Assembly: GCA_030682835.1 (NCBI GenBank)
Contig: JAUXNG010000102.1
Span: forward strand, 1-64,000
Direction of reading: 5' to 3'
Length of the DNA: 64,000 bases
From: Hydrogenophaga sp.
GTDB taxonomy: Bacteria > Pseudomonadota > Gammaproteobacteria > Burkholderiales > Burkholderiaceae_C
Below the pieces are notes generated by a model that ran no database searches, was not told where the DNA came from, and worked only from the letters and a program-made list of their open reading frames with translations. Below are positions 26,870 to 35,424 of this stretch, one piece after another (the stretch's first letter is position 1; each line of letters opens with the position of its first letter). The position numbers were made by a program, and so were the translations under genes.

Positions 26870-26947
26870 GCACACACCGAGGAACCGGCTTCGCCGGGCC
26901 TCTGGTGTGGTCCCCCTGGGGGGAAGACGCGAAGCGGCGCAGGGGGG
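26870..26947. repeat. Mosaic repeat between hoxG and hupE
   Basis: A compact copy of the dispersed element: GAGGAACCGGCTTCGCC, CCCCCTGGGGGGAAGACGC and GAAGCGGCGCAGGGGGG. It ends directly at the hoxG stop codon. The hairpin could separate the level of hoxKG from that of the genes behind it. Confidence 0.8.
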
Positions 26948-28807
26948 TCACCTCACCGTGACCCGGGCCATCTCCTGACCCTCTTCGCTCATCACGTGCG
27001 TCGAGCAGGCCAGGCAGGGGTCGAAGCTGTGCAGGGTGCGCAGGATCTCCAGCGGCTGCTCGGGGTTGACCACGGGCGTGTTCAGCAGCGAGGCTTCGAA
27101 GGCGCCGATCTGGCCCTTGGCGTCGCGCGGCGAGCCGTTCCAGGTGGTGGGCACCACGCACTGGTAGTTCTCGATCTTCCCGTCCTTGATCTTGATCCAG
27201 TGGCCCAGCATGCCGCGCGGTGCGGCCACGGTGCCCACGCCCTTGGCCTCTTTTGGCCAGGTGCTCGGGTCCCACTTCTCGACGTTGACGGTGCTGCTGT
27301 CGCCGTTCTTGATGTTCTGCACCATCTGGCGGAAGTCGTCCATCATCATCTCGCCGCAGTACTGGCTTTCCAGCGCGCGGGCCAGGGTGCGGCCGATGGT
27401 GGTGGGCAGCAGCTGCTTGAGCGTGTAGTTGGTCTCCGGCAGACCCAGCGCCTTCGGGATGTCGCGGTTGATGGCCACGGCAGACGCGTCCACCTGCTCC
27501 TTCACACGCTGGCAATGTTTGTTGCCCTGGGTGGCGTGCACATAGCCCAGGATGTAGCGCGAGAGCGGGCCCACCTCGACCGCGTGACCGCGCCAGCGTG
27601 GCGCCTTGATCCACGAGTACTTGGCCGATTCGTCGAGCTGTTCGATCTTGGTGCGCGTGCCCTTGAAGTTGGGGCCTTCCGGGTTGTAGTTGGCCTCGGT
27701 GATGCCGTCCCAGGGGTGCAGGCCCTTGGTCTCGTCGCCGTACTTGTACCAGCTGTGGGTCACGAACTCCTGCACCTGCTCGGGGTCGCGCGGGTCGATG
27801 GGGTGGATCTTGTCCCAGTTGCCGTCCAGGATCACGCCGCCCGGGAGCTGGTGCGTGCTGTGGTCGTAGGGCACCTTCTCATACGTGCCGTAGTCGGCCA
27901 CGTTGGTGGCGGCAAGGCCGCCGCCGTAGAGCCAGCCGGCGTTCTTGTAGATGGTGCCGATGGCCAGCACGTCCGGAATGTAGACGTTGTTGTTGAAGTC
28001 GATCATCTCCTGGATGCGGGCCTGCACGAAGTTCAGCCGCTCCATGTTGATCGGGGCGCCGGCGGCGCCGTTGCCGTCGATGTTGATGGCGCAGGGCACG
28101 CCGCCCACCAGGTAGTTGGGGTGCGGGTTCTTGCCGCCAAAGATGGTGTGCACCTTCACCCATTCCTTCTGCAGGTCCAGCGCCTCCAGGTAGTGGGTGA
28201 CAGCCATCAGGTTGGCCTCGGGCGGCAGCACGTAGGCCTTGCTGCCCCAGTAGCCGTTGGCGAACGGCCCGAGCTGACCGCTCTCCACAAACTTCTTCAG
28301 CCGGTTCTGCACATCGCGGAAGTAGCCGGGCGAAGACAACGGGTGGCTGGGCGACACCAGCTGCTGCAGTTCGCTGGTCTTCTTCGGGTCGGCCTTCAGG
28401 CACGAGATCACGTCCACCCAGTCCAGCGCGTGCAGGTGGTAGAAGTGCACCGCGTGGTCGTGCACCTGCAGGGTCTTGGCCATCATCTCGCGGATGAGGT
28501 GGGCGTTCAGCGGAATGCGGATGCCCAGCGCGTCTTCCACCGCGCGCACCGAGGTGAGCGCGTGGCAGCCCGTGCACACGCCGCAGATGCGCTCCACAAA
28601 AGCCCAGGCGTCGCGCGGGTCGCGCCCTTTCAGGATCACCTCCAGCCCGCGCCACATGGTGCCGGTGGAGACCGCGTTGCGGATGACGTTGTTGCTGTCG
28701 AGGTTCACCTCGCAGCGCATGTGGCCCTCGATGCGCGTGACCGGGTCGACGACGATGCGCCGGCCGGTGTTGTCGAGGTTGAAGCCCTGTGTGTCGTAAG
28801 CGCCCAT
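26948..28807 (-). CDS. hoxG: Membrane-bound [NiFe]-hydrogenase large subunit HoxG
   Basis: Catalytic subunit that splits hydrogen at the NiFe(CN)2CO centre. It is 619 residues with the N-terminal [10 protein letters not shown], the first nickel motif [10 protein letters not shown] near residue 75, and the second motif DPCLACSTH. After that His follow 15 residues ([15 protein letters not shown]) that HoxM should cut off. It is coupled to hoxK, about 20 nt downstream, and closely resembles the R. eutropha protein throughout. Confidence 0.98.
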   Translation of the reverse strand: MGAYDTQGFNLDNTGRRIVVDPVTRIEGHMRCEVNLDSNNVIRNAVSTGTMWRGLEVILKGRDPRDAWAFVERICGVCTGCHALTSVRAVEDALGIRIPLNAHLIREMMAKTLQVHDHAVHFYHLHALDWVDVISCLKADPKKTSELQQLVSPSHPLSSPGYFRDVQNRLKKFVESGQLGPFANGYWGSKAYVLPPEANLMAVTHYLEALDLQKEWVKVHTIFGGKNPHPNYLVGGVPCAINIDGNGAAGAPINMERLNFVQARIQEMIDFNNNVYIPDVLAIGTIYKNAGWLYGGGLAATNVADYGTYEKVPYDHSTHQLPGGVILDGNWDKIHPIDPRDPEQVQEFVTHSWYKYGDETKGLHPWDGITEANYNPEGPNFKGTRTKIEQLDESAKYSWIKAPRWRGHAVEVGPLSRYILGYVHATQGNKHCQRVKEQVDASAVAINRDIPKALGLPETNYTLKQLLPTTIGRTLARALESQYCGEMMMDDFRQMVQNIKNGDSSTVNVEKWDPSTWPKEAKGVGTVAAPRGMLGHWIKIKDGKIENYQCVVPTTWNGSPRDAKGQIGAFEASLLNTPVVNPEQPLEILRTLHSFDPCLACSTHVMSEEGQEMARVTVR

Positions 28808-28828
28808 GGTGGTGGTCCTTGCTGTTCT

Positions 28829-29920
28829 TTAAACGTTCGTGGCCGGGGCTTTTTTCTCGGCCGACTTGTCACGCGCCCGCTTGGCCACGGACACAGCGGC
28901 ATGGGCCGCCACCGCCGCGCCCACCACCGCGGCGGCCGTGCCGCCGATCTGGTCGGCATTGGCTTCAATGCCGAAGGCGTGGATGTCGGTCAGGCGGTCG
29001 TAGAACGAACCCTTGTCCCAGAAGCCGTCTTCAGAGCAGCCGATGCAGCCGTGGCCGGCCTTGATCGGGAAGCTCGTGCCCTCGTTCCACTGCACGGTGG
29101 AGCAGGCGTTGTAGGTGGTCGGGCCCTTGCAGCCAACCTTGTAGAGGCAGTAGCCCTTGCGCGCCGAGTCGTCGTCCCAGGCCTCGACGAACTGGCCGGC
29201 GTCGAAGTGCGGGCGGCGGTAGCACTTGTCGTGGATGCGCTGGCTGTAGAACATCTTCGGGCGGCCCTGGCGGTCCAGCTCGGGGATCTTGTCGAAGGTC
29301 AGCATGTAGGTGATCACGCCCGTCATCACCTCGGGAATGGGCGGGCAGCCCGGCACCTTGATGATGGGCTTGTCGGTGATGACCTTGTGGATCGGCGTGG
29401 CCGCCGTCGGATTGGGCTTGGCGGCCTGCACGCAGCCCCAGCTGGCGCACGAGCCCCAGGCGATGATGGCCTTGGCATCTTTGGCCACGTGCTTGAGCTT
29501 CTCGATGAAGGGCTTGCCCGACTGGATGCAGAACATGCCGTCTTCGTTGAGCGGCGGGTTGCCTTCCACGGCCAGGATGTACTGGCCCTTGTACTTCGTC
29601 ATGATCTCTTCAAGGATGGCCTCGGCCTGGTGGCCGGCGGCGGCCATCAGCGTGTCGTCGTAGTCCAGCGAGATCATGGACAGCACCACGTCCTTGGCCA
29701 GCGGGTGCGCCGAGCGGATGAACGATTCGGTGCAGCAGGTGCACTCCAGCCCGTGCAGCCACAGTACCGGCGTGCGCGGCTTGTTCTCCATGGCGTGCGC
29801 GATCTGCGGCACAAACGAGGGGGCCAGCCCGAGCGAGGTGGCCGTGAGCGAGCAGTACTTCAGAAAGCTGCGGCGCGAGATGCCCTTGCGGCGCATCACC
29901 TCGTAAAAGGTTTCCATCAT
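28829..29920 (-). CDS. hoxK: Membrane-bound [NiFe]-hydrogenase small subunit HoxK
   Basis: Iron-sulfur subunit that carries electrons from the active site to HoxZ. It is 363 residues from the ATG at 29920. It has a long Tat signal with RRSFLK (near residue 16) ending at AHA, and a C-terminal hydrophobic anchor ([18 protein letters not shown]). The proximal-cluster region has the six-cysteine set: LECTCCTES holds an extra Cys beside the usual pair, and WGSCASWGC holds the second extra one. This is the mark of oxygen-tolerant group 1d enzymes. It heads the operon behind the -24/-12 promoter. Confidence 0.98.
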   Translation of the reverse strand: MMETFYEVMRRKGISRRSFLKYCSLTATSLGLAPSFVPQIAHAMENKPRTPVLWLHGLECTCCTESFIRSAHPLAKDVVLSMISLDYDDTLMAAAGHQAEAILEEIMTKYKGQYILAVEGNPPLNEDGMFCIQSGKPFIEKLKHVAKDAKAIIAWGSCASWGCVQAAKPNPTAATPIHKVITDKPIIKVPGCPPIPEVMTGVITYMLTFDKIPELDRQGRPKMFYSQRIHDKCYRRPHFDAGQFVEAWDDDSARKGYCLYKVGCKGPTTYNACSTVQWNEGTSFPIKAGHGCIGCSEDGFWDKGSFYDRLTDIHAFGIEANADQIGGTAAAVVGAAVAAHAAVSVAKRARDKSAEKKAPATNV

Positions 29921-30015
29921 GAGTGTCTCCGTGGGCTGGTATGAGAGGCGCCGGTCGTGCACCGGTTGCTCTGCCTGAACCCGCCCCAACAAAACAGGCA
30001 GGTGCTCTACCGTTC

Positions 30016-30030
30016 GCAAGGCCCAGGCCA
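30016..30030 (-). promoter_or_regulatory. Sigma-54 (-24/-12) promoter of hoxK
   Basis: Read on the minus strand this is TGGCCTGGGCCTTGC: TGGC at -24 and TTGC at -12, with exactly ten bases between the GG and GC pairs, as sigma-54 requires. Transcription would start near 30004, leaving a leader of about 85 nt before hoxK. Known R. eutropha hoxK transcription is sigma-54 and HoxA dependent, and hoxA is present here. Confidence 0.82.
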
Positions 30031-30068
30031 CCGCGCACCAATCTAGGGAAAACACCGATCAGTCTTTA

Positions 30069-30081
30069 CAACTTGTTGATT
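30069..30081 (-). promoter_or_regulatory. Probable IHF site of the hoxK promoter
   Basis: The minus strand reads AATCAACAAGTTG, a full match to the IHF consensus WATCAA-N4-TTR, in an AT-rich stretch of an otherwise GC-rich genome. It lies about 40 bp upstream of the -24 element, between the promoter and the inverted repeat. This is the usual place for a bend that brings an NtrC-type activator to the polymerase. Confidence 0.7.
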
Positions 30082-30145
30082 ACAAAAGGCTTTTTCAGAC
30101 CGCTCTTTCACTGCCAACACATCCAGGAAATACATCCGATAGCTA

Positions 30146-30176
30146 TTCTTCCGATGCGACAACAGAAACGGAAGAA
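30146..30176. promoter_or_regulatory. Inverted repeat, candidate HoxA binding site
   Basis: TTCTTCCG and CGGAAGAA form a perfect 8-bp inverted repeat with 15 bases between the arms, centred about 157 bp upstream of the predicted hoxK start point. Position and symmetry fit an upstream activator site for a dimeric NtrC-type protein. Assignment to HoxA is inferred from place, not from a known consensus. Confidence 0.55.
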
Positions 30177-30229
30177 AATCTTCCAGTCGCTTTCCGGACG
30201 TCGGCACGCTTCAAGGGGTGCGAAGAGGC

Positions 30230-30258
30230 AAAAAAAAACCGACCCTTGTGGGGTCGGC
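30230..30258 (-). terminator. Rho-independent terminator on the minus strand
   Basis: Minus strand: GCCGACCC, loop of about five bases, GGGTCGG, then nine T. It is a strong classical terminator, and only the minus direction has the T-tract. It ends transcription entering from the right, i.e. from the structured-RNA region, and so shields the hoxK promoter region. Confidence 0.88.
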
Positions 30259-30261
30259 TTT

Positions 30262-30451
30262 GGTGTGTCGGCATCTCTGGGGACGCTGGTACAGCATGTT
30301 GTTGTTGGACTGGGTTGTCTCCTCGGTCCCCCGCGGTCACCAGCGCGTGGCGCTGTTGCGAGTGACGAGACTGTATGCCTTGGCACCAGGAGTGTGCATC
30401 CGGACTTTCCCTTGGTGTGTGCAGGGCCTGGCACGGGACGTGCAACACACC
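30262..30451 (-). ncRNA. Candidate structured small RNA, family unassigned
   Basis: A 190-base stretch without a credible reading frame is closed by GGTGTGT at one end and ACACACC at the other. Inside are CAGCGC-CAC-GCGCTG, flanked by GTCAC and GTGAC, and further nested pairs (TACAG/CTGTA, CTGG/CCAG), which together give a long rod-like fold. The terminator follows within 4 bases on the minus strand, which sets the strand. Length and rod-like shape recall 6S RNA, but I cannot confirm a central bubble. A GGGAAAGTCCGG phrase recalls RNase P RNA, but the other conserved blocks of that RNA are absent. Confidence 0.5.
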
Positions 30452-30477
30452 GGGCACGTTGGGTTCAGGAAAAAATC

Positions 30478-30771
30478 ATGTCGCAAAACGATGCATTGGC
30501 CGCCGCCGCACACCTGCATGTGGTGCTGCGCCGCAAGACCGGTCGTGTCACCGACACGGAATGGATGGCCGGCAACGTGGACTACGCACGGGCCATGGTG
30601 CGCTTCGCCCGCGAAAAAGCCCATGAAGACGGCCACGCGGAACTGCTGCCGCTGGCCGACCGGCTCGAGAGCCTGGTGATGCCGCTGCCGAGCCCGCCGC
30701 TAGCCAGCCCGGCCATGGCGGCCACGCCGGTCACGGATGTGAGTGCCCGCTACATCGGTCGCCTGCGCTGA
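30478..30771 (+). CDS. Small conserved-looking protein of unknown function
   Basis: 97 residues, with an AGGAAA ribosome site in front of the ATG at 30478. No family is recognised. The first 70 residues are helical and charged (DYARAMVRFAREKAHEDGHAEL is the most regular part). Then come a Pro/Ala-rich segment and a short basic end. No membrane span, Cys or His motif. It is divergent from the structured-RNA region, so the two probably share the space between them for promoters. Confidence 0.7.
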   Translation: MSQNDALAAAAHLHVVLRRKTGRVTDTEWMAGNVDYARAMVRFAREKAHEDGHAELLPLADRLESLVMPLPSPPLASPAMAATPVTDVSARYIGRLR

Positions 30772-30851
30772 GCGGGCGCTTGCCGAAGCTGGCCTCATCT
30801 ACCAGGCTTCAAAGCGGTAGCCAGTGGCCCCGCATGCGGCCCGCGGCGTGT

Positions 30852-31670
30852 TCAATCCGGCTGCGGCACCACGTGGAGTTCGCTGGGCTGGTCCAGCAGC
30901 CATTCGGTCAATGCCACGGAGCAGCGGATGTCTTCATTCAGGGGCAGGTCCTTGCCCACGACGAAGCGCAGCAGCACGTAACCCGATCGCCCGTCACGCT
31001 CGATGCGGCGAAACGCGTCGCCCCAGGTGTGGGCCGAATAGTCGAATCGTGATGCATAGCCTTCGACCCAGTCGGGTGGTCGGCACATGATGCGCGCGCC
31101 GGGGCCCCCGTGCGCCCACGGCCGCGCGTCCCGCGGATCCGGGTACAGCTCCACCTGAAAGGCCGTTGTCGAGGACTGCTGCAGCGTGATGCCGGAGATC
31201 ACGCGCGTGTCGTTGACGAAGGGCACGGACCGCGAAAAAACGGGCGCGAAGGGCTGCCCCTGCCACTGCAGCACGCGCCGGTTGGCCGCCTCAAGCGCCG
31301 CGCTGCGGCGGGCGTAGCTGGCGGCCACGCAAGCGGGTGTCTCACAGCGGTTTCGTTCACGCAACCACCGCAGCTGAGCGGCCCGCAGTGCCGCCAGCGC
31401 CGCCACCCCGTCGGGTTTGGCCTGGGCCGTGCGGTACAGCTCGTTCAGACGCTCATCGGCCCGCGCCAGCTCGGGGCCGGCACAGATCCAGTGCTCGACC
31501 GGTTTGGTGGCCCGCTGGCAGTCGAAGCCGGGGGTTGGTACAGCGGGCGTTTGCGTGGGCTGGGCCTGCACGGGCAGGGTCCCCAGCAAGCCGCACACGA
31601 GAGCGGTGAAGCGTTTGGCGGTGCGAAGGCCGATGGTCTTCTCAATCGAGCGCTTGAAAACTCCGTGCAT
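30852..31670 (-). CDS. Secreted LprI-like (DUF1311) protein
   Basis: 272 residues from the ATG at 31670, with a cleavable signal (hydrophobic TALVCGLLGTLPV then AQA). The mature part starts with the LprI-type module: FDCQRATKPVEHWICAG, LARADERLNELYR and a RWLRERNRCETPACV end, in which four Cys should form two disulfides. LprI is known as a lysozyme inhibitor in mycobacteria; for proteobacterial members the role is open. The C-terminal 150 residues are not recognised. Confidence 0.8.
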   Translation of the reverse strand: MHGVFKRSIEKTIGLRTAKRFTALVCGLLGTLPVQAQPTQTPAVPTPGFDCQRATKPVEHWICAGPELARADERLNELYRTAQAKPDGVAALAALRAAQLRWLRERNRCETPACVAASYARRSAALEAANRRVLQWQGQPFAPVFSRSVPFVNDTRVISGITLQQSSTTAFQVELYPDPRDARPWAHGGPGARIMCRPPDWVEGYASRFDYSAHTWGDAFRRIERDGRSGYVLLRFVVGKDLPLNEDIRCSVALTEWLLDQPSELHVVPQPD

Positions 31671-31897
31671 GGATAAGGCTTGAACGGAGTTCCGGCAGAC
31701 GGTGAATGGCATGTTGGATGCGAGCATGCTGCGATCCGTTGCAGATGAGAAATTCAACCGCAGGGAGCAAAGTATGGCCCCGGTTTTTCGCCCCCCCCTG
31801 CGGCTTTTCGCAGCGCGCGTGGAGCGCCCGAGCCAGACCGATGCCGATGGCAAGAGGAGCGCGTCGGCTGGCGGCACAGCAGCCCATGCCACGCAGA

Positions 31898-32482
31898 TCA
31901 GACAGCCGCAGCTCCGCGTTCACCCAGCTGCTCGGCCCGTCCCAGCCACTGCTTCAGCCGCTCGGGGCTTGCGGTGCGCACGGGGCCAAAGCTGTGCACC
32001 TTCACGGGCCGGATACCGGAGAACTCCAGGATCGCCTTCTTCATCTGGTGGTGTCCCGGCATGCGGGTCACCCAGCGAAAGTACCAGGGCGGCGAATCCA
32101 TGGTCACCAGCAACTCGGCCGAGCGACCGGCCAGCAGCCTGTCCCACAGCGATGAACCCTTGCGGTACTTGAAGGCGTATCCGGGAAGAAAGACGCGATC
32201 GATGAAGCCCTTGAGCACCGCCGGCATGGCGCCCCACCAGATGGGGTAAACCCACACGAGGTGGTGAGCCCAGGTGATGTCGGCCTGCGCCACCTGCAGG
32301 TCGGGCTCCAGCGCCTGCCCGTACCCCGCGTGGAGTGAAGGGTTGAAGGCCAGCTGCCCAAGGTCGAGAAAACGCACGTGCGCGCCAGCGCGCTGGGCGC
32401 CTTCGGCATAGGCCCGGGCCATGCCCGCACACAGACTGCCGGCCACGGGATGGCCCAGGATGACCAGGATGTGTCGCGCCAC
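31898..32482 (-). CDS. Flavodoxin-fold NAD(P)H:quinone oxidoreductase
   Basis: 194 residues from a GTG at 32482, chosen because GGAGG stands six bases before it. It has the flavodoxin-2/NQO fold: HILVILGHPVAGSLC at the start (FMN phosphate loop), VYPIWWGAMPAVLKGFIDRVFLPGYAF in the middle (FMN and quinone pocket) and LVTMDSPPWYFR. Close to KefF/MdaB-like enzymes that reduce quinones with two electrons. The MerR gene on the same strand 150 bp upstream may control it. Confidence 0.88.
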   Translation of the reverse strand: MARHILVILGHPVAGSLCAGMARAYAEGAQRAGAHVRFLDLGQLAFNPSLHAGYGQALEPDLQVAQADITWAHHLVWVYPIWWGAMPAVLKGFIDRVFLPGYAFKYRKGSSLWDRLLAGRSAELLVTMDSPPWYFRWVTRMPGHHQMKKAILEFSGIRPVKVHSFGPVRTASPERLKQWLGRAEQLGERGAAAV

Positions 32483-32628
32483 AAAAAACCTCCATTGACC
32501 GGCCAGCCTCTGCACGGATCGACGGGCCCCACGTCGCCCATGCGGGGTCGGGGTGCCGGGTCTCCAGACTTGCCGGTTGTTGATGAAGGCTCGATGGTGA
32601 CCTTGCCCCGCGGGGCAGAGTCAAGCGC

Positions 32629-33120
32629 TCAGGTCGCCGGTGTGGCGGGGTGTTGTGTGATGCCCGCCGCGCTCGTGGGGGCGGTAGCGCCCTGGCTGGG
32701 AAAGGGCTGGAGCGCTGCCTGCGACCCTGCTCTCACTGGAGGAGCGATGCAGACGTGCGGGGCAGGCGCCGCGGCCTGCGCATCGCAGGTGTGCAGTTCG
32801 GCTTCCAGCAGGGCCAGTTGCGCGTCCAGGGCGGCCAGGCGCGCCCTTTCGAGCGCCACGGCAGCACGGCGCTGCGCGATCAGCTGCGCCATGCTCTCCC
32901 AGCCTGCGGTGCTGTCGATACGAGGCAAGCCCTCCAGCTCCGCCAGCCGAAAACCCAGCGCCTGGGCGTGTCGGATCAGCTGCACCCGTGCCACGTCGCC
33001 CTCACCGTACTGGCGGTAGGTGCCGCTGCGCGTGACGGTGCCGAGCAAGCCGCGGGCCTCGTACAGGCGCACGGCCTTGGGCGTGGTGCCGGTGCGGCGA
33101 GCCAGTTCTCCGATGCGCAT
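32629..33120 (-). CDS. MerR-family transcriptional regulator
   Basis: 163 residues with a typical winged HTH (MRIGELARRTGTTPKAVRLYEARGLL), the YRQYGEGDVARV second helix and a dimer coil (residues 75-112). Two Cys 15 residues apart near 112-127 could be a sensing site, though the spacing does not match a known metal class. The tail is Pro/Ala/Thr-rich. It lies upstream of the quinone oxidoreductase gene on the same strand, which makes that gene a likely target. Confidence 0.9.
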   Translation of the reverse strand: MRIGELARRTGTTPKAVRLYEARGLLGTVTRSGTYRQYGEGDVARVQLIRHAQALGFRLAELEGLPRIDSTAGWESMAQLIAQRRAAVALERARLAALDAQLALLEAELHTCDAQAAAPAPHVCIAPPVRAGSQAALQPFPSQGATAPTSAAGITQHPATPAT

Positions 33121-33242
33121 GAGGGACTCCGGGTGGGGGCGCGCCGCCAGGCAGCCGCTGTGGGATCAACCGCTGGGGTCACCCCCAGCCAACGAACCGT
33201 ATTCTGCGACGCCGCGCGCTGCGCACAAAAGCGAACCCCGCT

Positions 33243-34907
33243 TCACCCGCCCTGCAGAATCCAGCGCGCCGCTTTCTCCGCAATCATCAGCGTGGGGCTG
33301 TTGGTGTTGCCGCTGGTGATGGTGGGCATGACACCGGCGTCCACCACGCGCAGGCCGGCCACGCCGCGCACGCGCAGGTGGCTGTCGACCACCGCCATCG
33401 GGTCATCAGTGCGGCCCATGCGGGTGGTGCCCACGGGGTGGAAGATGGTGCTGGCGATGTCGCCGGCCAGCCGCGCGAGGTCCTCGTCGGTCTGGAACTG
33501 CACGCCGGGCTTGAATTCCTCGGGCTGGTAGCCGGCCAGTGCGGGCTGCGCCACGATGCGCCGCGTCACGCGCAGGCTGTCGGCCGCCACCTGGCGGTCC
33601 TCGGGCGTGCTGAGGTAGCACGGCGCGATGGCCGGGGCCACCGCAGCGTCCGGGCTCTTGATGCGCACAAAGCCGCGGCTGGTCGGGTTGAGGTTGCACA
33701 CGCTGGCGGTGAAGGCCGGGAAGCTGTGCAGCGGCTCGCCAAACGCGTCCAGGCTGAGCGGCTGCACGTGGTATTCGATGTTCGGATACGGCTGGTCGGG
33801 CGAGCTGCGCGTGAAAGCGCCGAGCTGGCTGGGCGCCATGCTCATGGGGCCGGTGCGCTTGAGCGCGTATTCCATGCCGATGCGCGCCTTGCCCCAGAGC
33901 GAGCTGGCCAGGGTGTTGAGCGTGGTGACGCCCGTGACCTTGTAAACCGAGCGGATCTGCAGGTGGTCCTGCAGATTGGCGCCCACGCCCGGCAGCTCGT
34001 GCTGCACCGCAATGCCGTGCTGCTGCAGCAGCGCGCCCGGGCCGATGCCCGAGACCTGCAACAGCTGCGGCGAGCCGATGCTGCCGGCGCTCAGCACCAC
34101 CTCGCGGCTGGCCTTGACCTGCAGGCGCTGGCCGTCGCGCAGCACCTCGGCGCCGGTGCAGCGCAGCGCGCCCGCCGCGTCACGCTCGAACGTGAGGCGC
34201 TGCACCGCCGCCTGCGTCCACACCGTGAGGTTGGGGCGTTTGAGCACCGGGCGCAGAAAGGCCTTGGCCGCGTTCCAGCGCCAGCCGGCTTTCTGGTTCA
34301 CCTCGAAGTAACCCACGCCTTCGTTGCTACCGCTGTTGAAGTCGGCGGTGGCGGGAATGCCGGCTTGCTGCGCCGCCTGGGCAAAGGCGTCGAGCACGTC
34401 CCAGCGCAGGCGCTGCTTTTCAATGCGCCACTCGCCCGTGCTGCCCTGGCCCTTGTGGCCGTGCAGCGCGGCAAAGGCCGGGTCGGCGGCCTGCTGCGCG
34501 TCCAGCCGGTAATGGTCTTCGTGCGCCTTGAAGTCGCGCAGGCTGCTGGCCCAGGTCCAGCTGTCGTCACCCGTGATCTGGGCCCACTGGTCGTAGTCGC
34601 GCTGCTGGCCGCGCATGTAGATCATGCCGTTGATGCTGGAACAGCCGCCCAGCGTCTTGCCGCGCGGGTAGCGCAGCTGGCGGCCGTTCAGGCCGGCGTC
34701 GGGCTCGGTCTGGTAGAGCCAGTCGGTGCGCGGGTTGCCGATGCAGTAGAGGTAGCCCACGGGGATGTGGATCCAGTGGTAGTCGTCCTTGCGGCCGGCC
34801 TCGATCAGCAGCACGCGGCGCGCCGGGTCCGCGCTCAGCCGGTTGGCAAGCAGGCAGCCAGCCGTGCCGGCACCGATGACGATGTGATCAAACTGCAGCT
34901 CGCTCAT
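33243..34907 (-). CDS. GMC-family FAD oxidoreductase (choline-dehydrogenase-like)
   Basis: 554 residues from the ATG at 34907. It has the N-terminal FAD loop IVIGAGTAGCLLANRLS, GMC signature 1 (GKTLGGCSSINGMIYMRG near residue 80), signature 2 (GSIGSPQLLQVSGIGP near residue 255) and the C-terminal catalytic FHPVGTTRMG. The substrate is probably a small alcohol. Betaine genes are not nearby, so choline itself is unproven. The DUF2007-type gene and a divergent LysR gene lie upstream; the LysR protein is a candidate regulator. Confidence 0.93.
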   Translation of the reverse strand: MSELQFDHIVIGAGTAGCLLANRLSADPARRVLLIEAGRKDDYHWIHIPVGYLYCIGNPRTDWLYQTEPDAGLNGRQLRYPRGKTLGGCSSINGMIYMRGQQRDYDQWAQITGDDSWTWASSLRDFKAHEDHYRLDAQQAADPAFAALHGHKGQGSTGEWRIEKQRLRWDVLDAFAQAAQQAGIPATADFNSGSNEGVGYFEVNQKAGWRWNAAKAFLRPVLKRPNLTVWTQAAVQRLTFERDAAGALRCTGAEVLRDGQRLQVKASREVVLSAGSIGSPQLLQVSGIGPGALLQQHGIAVQHELPGVGANLQDHLQIRSVYKVTGVTTLNTLASSLWGKARIGMEYALKRTGPMSMAPSQLGAFTRSSPDQPYPNIEYHVQPLSLDAFGEPLHSFPAFTASVCNLNPTSRGFVRIKSPDAAVAPAIAPCYLSTPEDRQVAADSLRVTRRIVAQPALAGYQPEEFKPGVQFQTDEDLARLAGDIASTIFHPVGTTRMGRTDDPMAVVDSHLRVRGVAGLRVVDAGVMPTITSGNTNSPTLMIAEKAARWILQGG

Positions 34908-34969
34908 GGACTTGTCTCGCTTCTTTGTTCTTGTGTGGTGGTCGGGACGCGGCACGTGGGCCAGGGCAT

Positions 34970-35254
34970 TCAGCCCGGCGGCGGCTCGTCGTCGGGCAGG
35001 GCGAAGTCGCCTCGGTGAAAGGCCGCCACCACCAGCTCGGCTTCGGCAAAGCGGCGCTCGGGCACCTGCACCCGCACCGGGATGGCGCTGGCCAGCAGGC
35101 TGTGGGTCTGCACCAGCTGCGCATCGGCCACCACCGCCGGCACGCCCGCGGCCTGCAGGCAGCCGCGCAGCAGGTAGGCCTCGGTCGGGTTGAAGAAGGT
35201 GACCAGCGTCTGCCAGTCGCCTTCATCGGGGTCGTAGGGGCTGTCGCCGTTCAT
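34970..35254 (-). CDS. DUF2007-type small protein
   Basis: 94 residues from the ATG at 35254 (an ATG five codons upstream is possible). The core LVTFFNPTEAYLLRGCLQAA followed by GVPAVVADAQLV and the end LVVAAFHRGDF match DUF2007 (putative signal-transducing protein). It is a short beta-alpha domain that looks like a PII-type fold in other annotations. The acidic, Pro-rich ends are typical. It is upstream of the GMC gene on the same strand. Confidence 0.75.
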   Translation of the reverse strand: MNGDSPYDPDEGDWQTLVTFFNPTEAYLLRGCLQAAGVPAVVADAQLVQTHSLLASAIPVRVQVPERRFAEAELVVAAFHRGDFALPDDEPPPG

Positions 35255-35424
35255 GGGGGTCTGCCTCATCAGGGGGGTGGATCGCCTTCGCCAAGGCCAA
35301 CCGTATTTGGATGGCTCATGGAATGGAAGGGGCAGCGGTTCGCCAGTTTGTCTTCAGCGCGCTTAAAAATCCAATGAAATCGCGCAAATGGCGATATAAG
35401 CAGAGCAAATACCCAGGTCTTCAC

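Noticed and set aside
24088-26961. 957-codon plus-strand frame opposite hoxL, hoxM, hoxZ and hupE
   Set aside because: Composition is His/Gln/Arg-rich as expected for the antisense of GC-rich genes; the minus-strand genes are certain.
26396-29944. 1182-codon plus-strand frame opposite hoxG and hoxK
   Set aside because: Antisense shadow of two highly conserved hydrogenase subunits.
30262-30470. RNase P RNA gene, suggested by GGGAAAGTCCGG on the minus strand
   Set aside because: The stretch is far too short, and the other conserved blocks of that RNA (such as the GCAAGGCC..AATAGG and ACAGAACCCGG regions) are absent.
30262-30470. Cobalamin riboswitch, suggested by GAGGAGAC and CTCGCAACAG phrases on the minus strand
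   Set aside because: The GCCACTG...GGGAAGGC part is missing, the order does not fit, and no cobalamin gene follows; a terminator and the hoxK control region do.
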